Assembly (NCBI GenBank): GCA_009702305.1
Contig: WLIH01000081.1
Span: forward strand, 1 to 8,486
Length of the DNA: 8,486 nt
Direction: 5' to 3'
Source of the DNA: Actinomycetota bacterium
GTDB taxonomy: Bacteria > Actinomycetota > Actinomycetes > Propionibacteriales > Nocardioidaceae
Shown piece after piece: positions 1 through 7,073 of the stretch. Position 1 is the first letter of the stretch, and every line of letters starts with the position of its first letter. The notes beneath the pieces are model-generated. The model was not told where the DNA came from, ran no database searches, and saw only the letters and a list, made by a program, of their open reading frames with translations. The position numbers and the translations under genes were made by a program.

Positions 1-1254
1 CTGCGTGGCGAAGAGGTCGCCGAGCCGCTTGAGCGCCGCCTCGTCGCGCGGCACGCCGACGGTGGTGCCGGTCGAGGTGACGTTGTCCGGCGCCGACGCC
101 CACGGTCGCAGCACGAGGTTGCCCGAGGTGTGGTTGGTGATCAGCCCGGTGACCGCACGGGAGAGCACGACGGAGCGGACGTTCTGCGTCTCGGGCTCGG
201 AGAAGGCGGCGGCGCCCTGGTAGCGCGGGTCCGCGAAGCCGGCGGTCGCATCCTCGGCGTCCGGGGCCTGGTGGGCAGCGCCCGGTCCGCCCCACCACAT
301 GCCGTAGTTGCGGTTCAGGTCGACGCCGAGGCTGAAGCCCGCGGGCGAGCTGAGCTGGAGTCCGCAGGTGCCGTCGGGGGTGTCGACGCCGTCGACGATC
401 CGACAGTTCTTGCGCAGGTAGGCCAGGCCGGGGGTCGCGGCGGTGGCCAGGGTGGGGAGCAGGGCGCCCGTCGGGTCGAGGGGGTTGAGGATGTTGAGGT
501 CGACGATGCCTCCGGAGGTGCGCGACAGGTCGAAGCCGTCGACGTTGACGATCGGCACCACGACGACCCGCGCCCTGCCCAGCAGGGCCGTGATCCGCCG
601 GTCGGTGCCGAAGCCGTCGACCAGGTCGATCGCGAACTCCATCGTGTGCTCGGCCGAGGGCCACTCCCGTGCGTGGTGCAGGCCGACCATCACGAAGGTC
701 GGCCGACCGCTCGCGGGCCGGCCGACGTCGGTGCCGATCTCGAGGCCGTGCACCTCGTGCCCGTCGAGGGTCGTGAAGGGCAGGGTCCGCAGGCGCACCA
801 GGCCGGGGTGCTCGGTGGCCATCGCGGCCATCTCGGTCTCGTAGTCGCTCAACGTGCGGTACGCCGTGCGCCCCGACGGCAACGCGGAGCGTGCCGTGCT
901 GGCGGCGTACGCCGCGTCGGCAGCGGCGTTGGCGGCCTCGCGCCGGACCAGGTCGTCGACGAGGACCGTCCAGGTGAGTCCGCTGGAGCGCAGGGCCGTC
1001 CGCTCGGCCGCCGTGTGCAGCAGCACCTCGCTCGTCGTGCGGCCAGAGTGCTCGGTGCGGTCGAGGCCGAGACGCTCCAGGGTGGCGAGGTCGGCGACCT
1101 CGGGCGTCGCGACCCGCACCAGCTGGGGCTGGAAGGCGGCCGGCCCGGTGTCGGCCGCGGTCGCGGGGGGTCCGCCCACGGCGGCGAAGGCGGCGGCCGC
1201 GAGGACGAGCGAGAGCGCCGCGGCGATCGGCGGGGGCAGGGTGCGACGGCGCAT
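1..1254 (-). CDS. Secreted M14-family zinc carboxypeptidase (3' end outside window)
   Basis: This is an exported metallopeptidase that probably trims residues from the C-termini of peptides outside the cell. The frame is open from an ATG at 1252-1254 to the left edge, giving 418 residues without a stop. A Sec signal peptide is clear: MRRR, a hydrophobic Ala/Leu-rich core at about residues 10-26, then ATAAD with likely cleavage near residue 34. The M14 fold shows in order: GLHHARE with zinc ligands H194 and E197, YLRKN (R281, the usual substrate-binding arginine), DLNRNYG (N314-R315, binding the substrate carboxylate) and NHTSGN with H375 as the third zinc ligand. The catalytic glutamate of the family would lie past the edge, so activity cannot be confirmed. 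Residues 35 to about 150 look like a propeptide or N-terminal domain. AGGAG at 1263-1267 lies 8 nt before the ATG. The gene diverges from fba. The family call is firm; the substrate is unknown. Confidence 0.93.
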   Translation of the reverse strand, partial: MRRRTLPPPIAAALSLVLAAAAFAAVGGPPATAADTGPAAFQPQLVRVATPEVADLATLERLGLDRTEHSGRTTSEVLLHTAAERTALRSSGLTWTVLVDDLVRREAANAAADAAYAASTARSALPSGRTAYRTLSDYETEMAAMATEHPGLVRLRTLPFTTLDGHEVHGLEIGTDVGRPASGRPTFVMVGLHHAREWPSAEHTMEFAIDLVDGFGTDRRITALLGRARVVVVPIVNVDGFDLSRTSGGIVDLNILNPLDPTGALLPTLATAATPGLAYLRKNCRIVDGVDTPDGTCGLQLSSPAGFSLGVDLNRNYGMWWGGPGAAHQAPDAEDATAGFADPRYQGAAAFSEPETQNVRSVVLSRAVTGLITNHTSGNLVLRPWASAPDNVTSTGTTVGVPRDEAALKRLGDLFATQ

Positions 1255-1391
1255 CGACGGGGCTCCTGTGCTCGGGTGCCGGTCCAACGGCGGGTGGGCG
1301 CCGGGGTCACGTGTGAGGTTGTGCACGACCTCGCTGCGCGTGATCTAGGGTTTGGCGGAGTCGACGACCCATCCGTCAGAGGAGCCCCGCA
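1255..1391. promoter_or_regulatory. Divergent spacer between the M14 peptidase and fba, with a possible fba -10
   Basis: This 137-bp gap must hold the starts of transcription for both divergent genes. For fba the best -10 is TAGGGT at 1346-1351, which fits the actinobacterial TANNNT pattern and would give a leader of about 35 nt. No good -35 stands at 17-18 bp; TTGTGC at 1319-1324 is too far away. I see no convincing promoter for the peptidase. The two Shine-Dalgarno sequences are near-mirror copies: GGGGCTCCT at 1259-1267 (peptidase, minus strand) and AGGAGCCCC at 1380-1388 (fba). Confidence 0.35.
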
Positions 1392-2426
1392 GTGCCTATC
1401 GCCACCCCCGAGGTCTACGCCCAGATGCTGGACGCCGCGAAGGCCGGATCCTTCGCCTTCCCGGCCATCAACGTGTCGTCCTCGCAGACGCTCAACGCCG
1501 CACTGCAGGGCTTCGCCGACGCCGGCTCCGACGGCATCATCCAGGTCTCGACCGGCGGCGCGGAATACCTCTCCGGTCCCACCATCAAGGACATGGTGGC
1601 CGGCTCGGCCGCCTTCGCGGCGTACGCCGCCGAGGTCGCGAAGAACTACCCCGTCAACGTCGCGCTGCACACCGACCACTGCCCGAAGGACAAGCTCGAC
1701 GGCTTCGTCCGCCCGCTGATCGCGATCTCCGCGGAGCGGGTCGCCCGGGGCGAGCTGCCGCTCTTCCAGTCGCACATGTGGGACGGCTCGGCCGTGCCGC
1801 TGGAGGAGAACCTCGTCATCGCCGAGGAGCTGCTCGCCCAGTGCGCCGCCGCCAAGATCATCCTCGAGGTCGAGATCGGCGTCGTCGGCGGCGAGGAGGA
1901 CGGCGTCGCCCACGAGATCAACGAGCAGCTCTACACGACCCCCGAGGACGCCCTTGCGACCGTCGCCGCACTCGGCACCGGCGAGAAGGGCCGCTACCTG
2001 ACGGCGCTGACCTTCGGCAACGTGCACGGCGTCTACAAGCCCGGCAACGTCAAGCTGCGTCCCGAGATCCTGCGCACCGCTCAGGAGGCCGTCGTCGCCC
2101 AGCTCGGACTGGCGGCGGGCTCGAAGCCGTTCGACCTGGTCTTCCACGGGGGCTCCGGCTCCACCGCCGAGGAGATCGGTGCGGCCGTCGACTTCGGCGT
2201 CGTGAAGATGAACGTCGACACCGACACGCAGTACGCCTTCACCCGGCCGGTCGCGGCCCACATGTTCGCCAACTACGACGGCGTCCTCAAGGTCGACGGC
2301 GAGGTGGGCAACAAGAAGGCCTACGACCCGCGCGCCTGGGGCAAGGCGGCCGAGGCCGGCATGGCCGCCCGCATCGTCGAGGCCTGCGAGAACCTCCGCT
2401 CCTCCGGCCGCTCGGTCACCGCCTGA
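1392..2426 (+). CDS. fba: Class II (zinc-dependent) fructose-bisphosphate aldolase
   Basis: The enzyme reversibly splits fructose 1,6-bisphosphate into dihydroxyacetone phosphate and glyceraldehyde 3-phosphate, in the cytoplasm, for glycolysis and gluconeogenesis. The 344-residue product is the usual full length. Visible signatures are HTDHC (93-97, with catalytic D95 and zinc ligand H96), the acidic EVEIGVVGGEEDG block (159-171), GNVHG (209-213, zinc ligand H212), FHGGSGS (251-257, zinc ligand H252 and phosphate-binding residues) and NVDTDTQ (274-280, phosphate binding). Residue roles come from knowledge of the class II family. The start is GTG, supported by AGAGGAG at 1378-1384 with 7-nt spacing and by the normal N-terminus MPIATPEVYAQML. 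The DUF3151 gene follows 34 nt downstream on the same strand, suggesting an operon. Nothing is broken or unusual. Confidence 0.98.
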   Translation: MPIATPEVYAQMLDAAKAGSFAFPAINVSSSQTLNAALQGFADAGSDGIIQVSTGGAEYLSGPTIKDMVAGSAAFAAYAAEVAKNYPVNVALHTDHCPKDKLDGFVRPLIAISAERVARGELPLFQSHMWDGSAVPLEENLVIAEELLAQCAAAKIILEVEIGVVGGEEDGVAHEINEQLYTTPEDALATVAALGTGEKGRYLTALTFGNVHGVYKPGNVKLRPEILRTAQEAVVAQLGLAAGSKPFDLVFHGGSGSTAEEIGAAVDFGVVKMNVDTDTQYAFTRPVAAHMFANYDGVLKVDGEVGNKKAYDPRAWGKAAEAGMAARIVEACENLRSSGRSVTA

Positions 2427-2460
2427 CGATCGCGGCGGGTGGGTGGGGGATGATCGGGGC

Positions 2461-2874
2461 ATGGCACCCACGGACCTGATGGCCGGACCCCCTCCCACGC
2501 GTCTGCCGGTCGACCCGGCGGCGGCCGAGCTCGCGAGCTCGAGCCCGGCCGACGTCGTACGCCGGCATCCGGACTCCCCCGTGGCGTGGGCCGCGCTCGC
2601 GGCCCAGGCGCGGCAGGCCGAGGGCGTCGACGTGGTGACCGTCTACGCCTACGCCCGGGTCGGCTACCACCGCAGCCTGGACATGCTGCGCCGCAACGGG
2701 TGGAAGGGCCACGGCCCCGTGCCGTGGGAGCACGAGCCCAACCGGGGCTTCCTGACCTGCCTCGCGCTGCTGGCCGAGGCGGCACGCGAGATCGGCGAGA
2801 GCGCCGAGTGGGACCGGTGCTCGGAGTTCCTCCGCGACTCCAGCCCGGCGGCCTACGAGGCCCTGCTCGGCTGA
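2461..2874 (+). CDS. DUF3151 family protein of unknown function
   Basis: This small cytoplasmic protein (137 residues) matches the actinobacterial DUF3151 family by its conserved core at residues 63-98: AYARVGYHRSLDMLRRNGWKG followed by GPVPWEHEPNRGFL. There is no signal peptide, membrane segment or recognisable catalytic motif. The protein is mostly helical in appearance and rich in Arg and Trp. Its function is not known to me. The ATG at 2461 is preferred, with the G-rich GGGGGA at 2445-2450 as ribosome binding site; an in-frame GTG at 2443 would add six residues, and an ATG at 2479 is a later alternative. It follows fba by 34 nt and is probably co-transcribed. From memory, M. tuberculosis also keeps a DUF3151 gene (Rv0360c) between purA and fba, so the neighbourhood is conserved. 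The stop lies just before a convergent palindromic spacer. Confidence 0.88.
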   Translation: MAPTDLMAGPPPTRLPVDPAAAELASSSPADVVRRHPDSPVAWAALAAQARQAEGVDVVTVYAYARVGYHRSLDMLRRNGWKGHGPVPWEHEPNRGFLTCLALLAEAAREIGESAEWDRCSEFLRDSSPAAYEALLG

Positions 2875-2888
2875 GACCGGTTGCGGTC

Positions 2889-2965
2889 GTCTCGATACAC
2901 CGCCTCGCTGGCGCTCGGCGGCACTCGACGAACGAGGGGTAGGCGCGCCAGCGCCGTATCGAGAC
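2889..2965. repeat. REP-like compound palindrome between convergent genes
   Basis: The outer arms are a perfect 10-bp inverted repeat, GTCTCGATAC (2889-2898) and GTATCGAGAC (2956-2965). Inside them a second perfect 8-bp pair occurs, GCTGGCGC (2907-2914) and GCGCCAGC (2945-2952), so the whole element folds as one long interrupted stem. Smaller local hairpins compete: CCGCC/GGCGG at 2900-2904/2917-2921, CTCG/CGAG at 2924-2927/2933-2936, and the palindrome GGCGCGCC at 2942-2949. The position between two converging genes is typical of bacterial interspersed palindromes. I recall similar GTCTCGATAC units between genes in Nocardioides genomes, but only one copy lies in this window, so repetition is not shown here. 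Confidence 0.6.
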
Positions 2966-2988
2966 CCGGCGACCTTCGGCTGGGTCTC
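2961..2988 (-). terminator. Hairpin at the end of the glycosyltransferase gene, possible terminator
   Basis: GAGACCCGGC (2961-2970) pairs with GCTGGGTCTC (2979-2988), a 10-bp stem with one G-T wobble and an 8-nt loop. It overlaps the glycosyltransferase stop codon (2987-2989) and shares its left arm with the neighbouring palindrome. Neither side carries a run of T, so it is not a classical intrinsic terminator. U-poor terminators are common in actinobacteria, and the element could end transcripts from either direction. Confidence 0.4.
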
Positions 2989-4069
2989 AGAGCTGGCCCT
3001 GGCACCAGGCGAGGTTGGCCCGGAGGCGCTCGTCGTCGGGGTGCACGTCCAGGGCACGCTGGGCGGCGGCCGCCCCCTCGGCGTACTGGCCCGTCCAGTA
3101 GCAGCTGATCGCGAGCTCGTCCCAGCAGCGCCAGGTGTAGGCACCCTCCTCGACGAAGAGGGCGTCGCTCGCCGGCCGCGGCAGCGTCGTCGCCTGCCGG
3201 GCGAAGAGCACGGCAGCGTGGTAGCGCTCGCGCGAGCGCTCGACCCGCGCCAGCTCGACGAGCGTCTCGGCGCGCCACGGGCAGGCGTCGTAGGCGCGCA
3301 GGTAGGCGTCGACGACCTCGCCCGCCGGGTGTCCGAGCCGCTCCGCGAGCAGGGCCATCTGGAGCAGGGCGAACCATCGCTCCTGGTCCCAGCCGTGGGG
3401 GTTGTCGACCCGCACGGCGTACGCCGCCAGGGACTCCACCAGGTCGCCGGCGTCGCGCAAGGACTGGCCGAGGTAGAACTGCATGCGCGCGTCGGTCGGG
3501 TCCTTCGCCAGCTGCGCCCGGATCAGCGCAGCGTCCTTGCGGTAGGTGTCCGGGTCGAGCGACCGCGCGCCGGTGTGCTCGACCCAGACCCCCGGAGCCG
3601 GGAGGTGGGCGGTGCGGGCGGGGTCGAGGGTGAGGTACTCGTGGATCGCGCCGGTCCACCGCCAGCCACTGGCGAGCCGCACCAGCGCCAGGCGGGCGTA
3701 GTGCGTGCCGGCGTAGGTGACGGGCAGGAAGTAGCCGTCGGCGTCGAGCCCGCCGAGCCCGTCGATCGGCACGTCGGTGAAGTGCTCGTCGGCATCGATC
3801 CAGACGGCGTAGTCGTCCTCGCCGGCGTACGCCGAGGTGCGCGCGAGGTCGAGCGCCTCCTGCCGGTTGTGCCCGAAGTCGACCCACGGCCGCTCGACGA
3901 CCTCCCCCGGCAGCTCGCCCAGCACCCGGCGCACGACCTCCTGGGTGCCGTCGGTCGACCCCGTGTCGACGACGACCCACCAGTCGATCAGCGGCACGAC
4001 GCTGCGCAGGCACCGCTCGATGACGTGCGCCTCGTCCTTGACGATCATCGTGAGTCCGACGCGGGTCAT
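2987..4069 (-). CDS. Family 2 glycosyltransferase with TPR-like C-terminal half
   Basis: The product (360 residues) should transfer a sugar from a nucleotide-sugar donor to an unknown acceptor. The N-terminal GT-A domain covers about residues 1-170. It opens with the typical LTMIVKDEAHVIERCLRSV, then DTGSTDGT (35-42) and the metal-binding acidic motif WIDADEHF with D92 and D94. GWRWTGAIHEYL (135-146) fits the family's acceptor region. From about residue 195 the protein is helical with TPR-like units, for example FYLGQSLRDAGD (198-209) and YAEGAAAAQRAL (329-340) continuing into HPDDERLRANLAWC. There is no signal peptide or membrane segment, so it is cytoplasmic. It starts 7 nt after the lysS stop with no clear Shine-Dalgarno, suggesting translational coupling to lysS. 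I cannot name the sugar or target; a protein or cell-wall glycosylation role is only a guess. Confidence 0.87.
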   Translation of the reverse strand: MTRVGLTMIVKDEAHVIERCLRSVVPLIDWWVVVDTGSTDGTQEVVRRVLGELPGEVVERPWVDFGHNRQEALDLARTSAYAGEDDYAVWIDADEHFTDVPIDGLGGLDADGYFLPVTYAGTHYARLALVRLASGWRWTGAIHEYLTLDPARTAHLPAPGVWVEHTGARSLDPDTYRKDAALIRAQLAKDPTDARMQFYLGQSLRDAGDLVESLAAYAVRVDNPHGWDQERWFALLQMALLAERLGHPAGEVVDAYLRAYDACPWRAETLVELARVERSRERYHAAVLFARQATTLPRPASDALFVEEGAYTWRCWDELAISCYWTGQYAEGAAAAQRALDVHPDDERLRANLAWCQGQL

Positions 4070-4076
4070 GCGGGGA

Positions 4077-5804
4077 TCAGCCGGCCGGCGGGGTGAGCAG
4101 CTGACGCACCTTCTCCGCTCCGAGGGCGACGAAGAGCGTGGGGAGTCGCGGGCCTCGCTCGGCGGCGACCAGGAGGTCGTAGAGCAGGCCGAAGAACGCC
4201 TTCTGGTCGGCCTTGACCTCCTCGGTCGGCGGGTCGTCGAGCCCCAGACCGCGGCCGAGCTTCGGGACGCCGTAGACCAGGGTCGTGATCTCGTCGAGGT
4301 CGAGGCGGTCCGGCATCCGGTCCAGCAGATTGGCCAGCCACAGGTGCTCGTCCTCGGACAGGGCCGCCAGCCGTGCTGCGTCGGGCTCGGCCCGCACCGT
4401 GGTGCGGTCCTGCTCGGGGACGTACTCGCTCATCCAGGTCATCGCGCGCCCGAGCCGCGGCTGCAGGTCGTCGACCGAGGCGTGCTCGTGCCCGACCTCG
4501 CCGACGATGCGGGACACGAGGTCGGCGGAGCCGGCCGTCACATCGGCCACCGACGAGAGCAGGCGGAAGGGCACCACGACGGCCGGCGTCGGCAGGGTGC
4601 CGGCCGCAGCGGTCGCCGACGCACGCTCGAAGGCGAGGACCTGGGCATCGCGCTTGGCGGGGTCGCCGGCCTTGCGGCCGAGCGTGTCCCACTCGTCGTA
4701 GAGCCGGACCACCTCGGGCCCGAAGTCGACGTTGAACGCCTGCTTGGGCTGGCGTCGGACGTAGAGCCAGCGCAGGACCGGTGCCTCGAGGATCTTCAGG
4801 GCATCGGCCGCGGTCGGCACCCCGCCGCGCGAGGACGACATCTTGACCTGCCCGCCGGCCCCGACGAACGAGTACCCGACGAACGACGGCGCCCGGCCGC
4901 CGTAGATCTCCTTCACGAGCTCCTTGCCGACGGTGTACGACGACCCCGGGCTGGCGTGGTCGACGCCACCCGGCTCGAAGTCGACGCCCTCGACGACCCA
5001 GCGCATCGGCCAGTCGACCTTCCAGACCAGCTTGCCCTCATGCTCGGTGCGCAGCGTGGTGACGCCGGCGTAGGAGCAGGCGCTGCAGGTGTAGGCGAGG
5101 TCGGTGGTCTCGTCGTCGTAGGAGGTCAGCGTCGTGGTGTCGCGACCGCAGTCGCGGCAGTAGGGCTTGTAGGGGAAGCGGGCGAGGTCGCCCGCACCCT
5201 CGGCCTCCGGCTCGTCGTCGGCCACCGACTCGGCGAGCAGCGCCGCCTCCTGCTCGGACTCCGGCGCCGGAGCCGCCTTGGTGCGGTAGCGCGCCATCAC
5301 CTGCTCGATCGCGTCGCGCTCGCGCACGGCGGTCAGGATCTGCTCGACGTACGCGCCGGCCCGATAGCGCTCGGTCTGCGACACCTCCTCCATCTCGACG
5401 CCCAGCTCGCGCAGCGCCTCGACGAGCGGCTGCTTGTAGTGCTCGGCCCACGAGGGGTGGCAGCCCTCCGGGTCCGGCACCCCGGACAGCGGGCGGCCGA
5501 TGTGCTCGGCCCAGGAGGGGGCGATGCCGGCGGGCACCTTGCGGAAGCGGTCGTAGTCGTCCCAGCTGTGCAGGTGTCGCACCGGCAGCCCGCGACGTCG
5601 GATCTCCTCGGCGACGAAGTGCACCGTCAGGAACTCCCGCAGGTTGCCGAGGTGCACGGGACCCGACGGGCTGGCGCCCGACGCGCAGGTGATCACCCGG
5701 CCGTCGACCAGGGCCTCGACGCCGCCGGCGTGGCGGATCGCGTCGTCGGCCGCCCGCGTCACCCAGTCGGTGGGCTCCTGGTCGCCCTGCTTGCCACGGG
5801 ACAT
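4077..5804 (-). CDS. lysS: Class I lysyl-tRNA synthetase
   Basis: The enzyme attaches lysine to tRNA-Lys using ATP. The 575-residue protein is of the class I (archaeal-type) form, not the class II form of most bacteria. The Rossmann signature SGPVHLGNLREF includes HLGN at 51-54, equivalent to HIGH, and KMSSS is at 321-325. A zinc ribbon is formed by C216-x2-C219 and C240-x2-C243. The C-terminal part (about 380-575) is the helical anticodon-binding region. Residues 178-206 form an acidic, Ala/Glu-rich insert that looks disordered. The ATG at 5802-5804 is preceded by AGGAG (5816-5820 on the plus strand) at 11 nt, a little long. It leads a probable two-gene transcript with the glycosyltransferase and diverges from the regulator at 6082. 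Class I LysRS is known in archaea, spirochetes, alpha-proteobacteria and some actinobacteria. Whether this genome also has a class II enzyme cannot be seen here. Confidence 0.95.
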   Translation of the reverse strand: MSRGKQGDQEPTDWVTRAADDAIRHAGGVEALVDGRVITCASGASPSGPVHLGNLREFLTVHFVAEEIRRRGLPVRHLHSWDDYDRFRKVPAGIAPSWAEHIGRPLSGVPDPEGCHPSWAEHYKQPLVEALRELGVEMEEVSQTERYRAGAYVEQILTAVRERDAIEQVMARYRTKAAPAPESEQEAALLAESVADDEPEAEGAGDLARFPYKPYCRDCGRDTTTLTSYDDETTDLAYTCSACSYAGVTTLRTEHEGKLVWKVDWPMRWVVEGVDFEPGGVDHASPGSSYTVGKELVKEIYGGRAPSFVGYSFVGAGGQVKMSSSRGGVPTAADALKILEAPVLRWLYVRRQPKQAFNVDFGPEVVRLYDEWDTLGRKAGDPAKRDAQVLAFERASATAAAGTLPTPAVVVPFRLLSSVADVTAGSADLVSRIVGEVGHEHASVDDLQPRLGRAMTWMSEYVPEQDRTTVRAEPDAARLAALSEDEHLWLANLLDRMPDRLDLDEITTLVYGVPKLGRGLGLDDPPTEEVKADQKAFFGLLYDLLVAAERGPRLPTLFVALGAEKVRQLLTPPAG

Positions 5805-5849
5805 GGGTGATCGGGCTCCTGGGATCGGGGGCTGGGTCGCGAGGGCGCC

Positions 5850-5855
5850 ACGCTA
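5850..5855 (-). promoter_or_regulatory. Possible -10 box of lysS
   Basis: Read on the minus strand this is TAGCGT, a TANNNT hexamer giving a leader of about 40 nt before the lysS ATG. The -35 at the expected distance (TCGTCG, 18 bp upstream) is weak. It is the best candidate in the lysS-proximal half of the spacer, no more. Confidence 0.35.
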
Positions 5856-5879
5856 CCCGAGCGCGACGGCGTACGACGA

Positions 5880-5919
5880 AGGGCGTCGGAACCGTCCCCT
5901 GCGGCGATTCCGACGCCCT
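5880..5919. terminator. Orphan 12-bp perfect hairpin between divergent genes
   Basis: AGGGCGTCGGAA (5880-5891) and TTCCGACGCCCT (5908-5919) are perfect inverted repeats with a 16-nt loop, GC-rich at the base. The shape is that of an actinobacterial transcription terminator, but no gene ends here: lysS and the regulator both start and point away from it. Flanks are A-rich on the left (ACGAAG) and lack a T run on the right. It could insulate the two promoters, end a short unannotated transcript, be a protein-binding site, or be left from a lost gene. The rest of the 277-bp spacer (5805-6081) has no gene that I can support. Confidence 0.55.
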
Positions 5920-6013
5920 GAACGACACCGGGTGAGCGGGATCCCATCCCCCGATCGAATCCGCTGACCGATCCTCCTCAGGCCCCGAGATACCAGGGAT
6001 GAGGGGCGTCGTC

Positions 6014-6079
6014 TCCTCGAGGATGGCACTCCCCGGACAGCCCCCGCCGAGCGCACCGGCCGTTGGCACTAACATGCCA
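6014..6079 (+). promoter_or_regulatory. Regulator promoter with candidate operator repeats (leaderless start)
   Basis: TAACAT at 6070-6075 is a TANNNT -10 box ending 6 nt before the regulator's ATG, so transcription would begin at or next to the A of ATG. No Shine-Dalgarno is present, which fits a leaderless mRNA. The -10 lies inside the inverted repeat TGGCA (6064-6068) / TGCCA (6075-6079). TGGCACT also occurs at 6024-6030, exactly 40 bp before its copy at 6064-6070. A perfect 10-bp palindrome, TCCTCGAGGA, sits at 6014-6023. Binding by the regulator itself is a plausible inference, not shown. Confidence 0.45.
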
Positions 6080-6081
6080 CC

Positions 6082-7073
6082 ATGCCTCGCCAGCAGGTCC
6101 CGTCCGTGATGTCGGCCTTGGGTTTCGCCCCTGCCACCGCTCGGCTCTACGACCAGCTGCTGGTGCATTCGGGACGCGAGCTGGTCTCGGTCGCGGGGGC
6201 CCTCCTGGTGACCACCGATGAGCTCGTCAAGGAGGTCGCTCCCCTGGTGGAGCACCGCATCGTGCGCATCGAGGACGCGCGGCTGTTCATCCTGACGCCC
6301 GCCGAGACCGTGTCGGCGGTGCTCCAGGAGACGGCCTCGAGTGCGGCCCGGGCCCAGTCGCGGCTCGAGGACATCGTGCGGGCGATCCCGTTCCTCACCG
6401 CGAGCAACGCCCGGCCGCGCGATGCCGACATGCACTCCGTGGAGCCGATCGACGGCGAGATCAGCACCGGTGGCGCGCCGGCGGTGCTGCTGACCTCCTT
6501 GATCCGCGAGAGCAGCGGCGACCTGCTGTGGCTGCGCCCGGACCTCTTCCGGGTGCCGGCCGAGGACGTGATGGCGCCGATCGTCGAGCAGGCGGTCGCC
6601 GCCGGTCGTCGCTCGCGCGCGATCTATCCCGTGCGGGCCCTGACGGAGGCGCGCGACACCCTCGAGTTCCGCGCCTCGATCGGCGAGCAGATCCGGCTGC
6701 TCCCCGACGTCGTCACCCGGATGGTGGTGCTCGGCACCACCCACGTGATCCTGCCCGAGCCGCTCGGCATGCGGCACGAGCCGCGCTCGCTGGTGCGCCA
6801 ACGAGGGCTGGTCGACGCGATGACCCTGTGGTTCGAGGCGATGTGGGAGCGCGCCTCGCCGCTGCCCAGCAACGCGGGCGGGATCGAGACCCGCCCCGAC
6901 CTGCAGCGCTTCCTGCTCCAGCAGCTGGCCGCCGGCGCTCAGGACGAGCAGATCGCGCGACGCCTCGGCGTCAGCCTGCGCACGGTGCGCCGGCGGGTGG
7001 CCGACATGATGACCGAGCTGGGCGCCGACACCCGCTTCCAGGCCGGCGTCGAAGCCGCCCGTCGCGGCTGGAT

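Noticed and set aside
2443..2460. GTG at 2443 as the start of the DUF3151 gene.
   Set aside because: It would place the G-rich ribosome binding stretch inside the gene and add a six-residue tail without family resemblance; ATG 2461 has suitable spacing from GGGGGA.
849..2498. A 549-codon minus-strand frame, and a 529-codon plus-strand frame at 130-1719, over the peptidase and fba.
   Set aside because: Both are antisense or shifted reading of the M14 peptidase and fba, which carry clear family motifs. Compositions are Arg/Gly/Pro-rich and meaningless.
2875..2986. The convergent spacer as a small gene or insertion sequence remnant.
   Set aside because: There is no transposase fragment, target duplication or credible reading frame; its content is fully described by nested inverted repeats.
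3837..5810. A 657-codon open frame on the plus strand opposite lysS.
   Set aside because: It is the antisense of lysS, which has full class I LysRS motifs. Its protein is low-complexity Gly/Arg/Val-rich with no domain, as expected from the complement of high-GC codons.
6064..6079. TGGCACTAACATGCCA as a sigma-54 (-24/-12) promoter.
   Set aside because: The GG and GC elements are one base too close together, and sigma-54 is not known in actinobacteria. The TANNNT -10 reading fits better.
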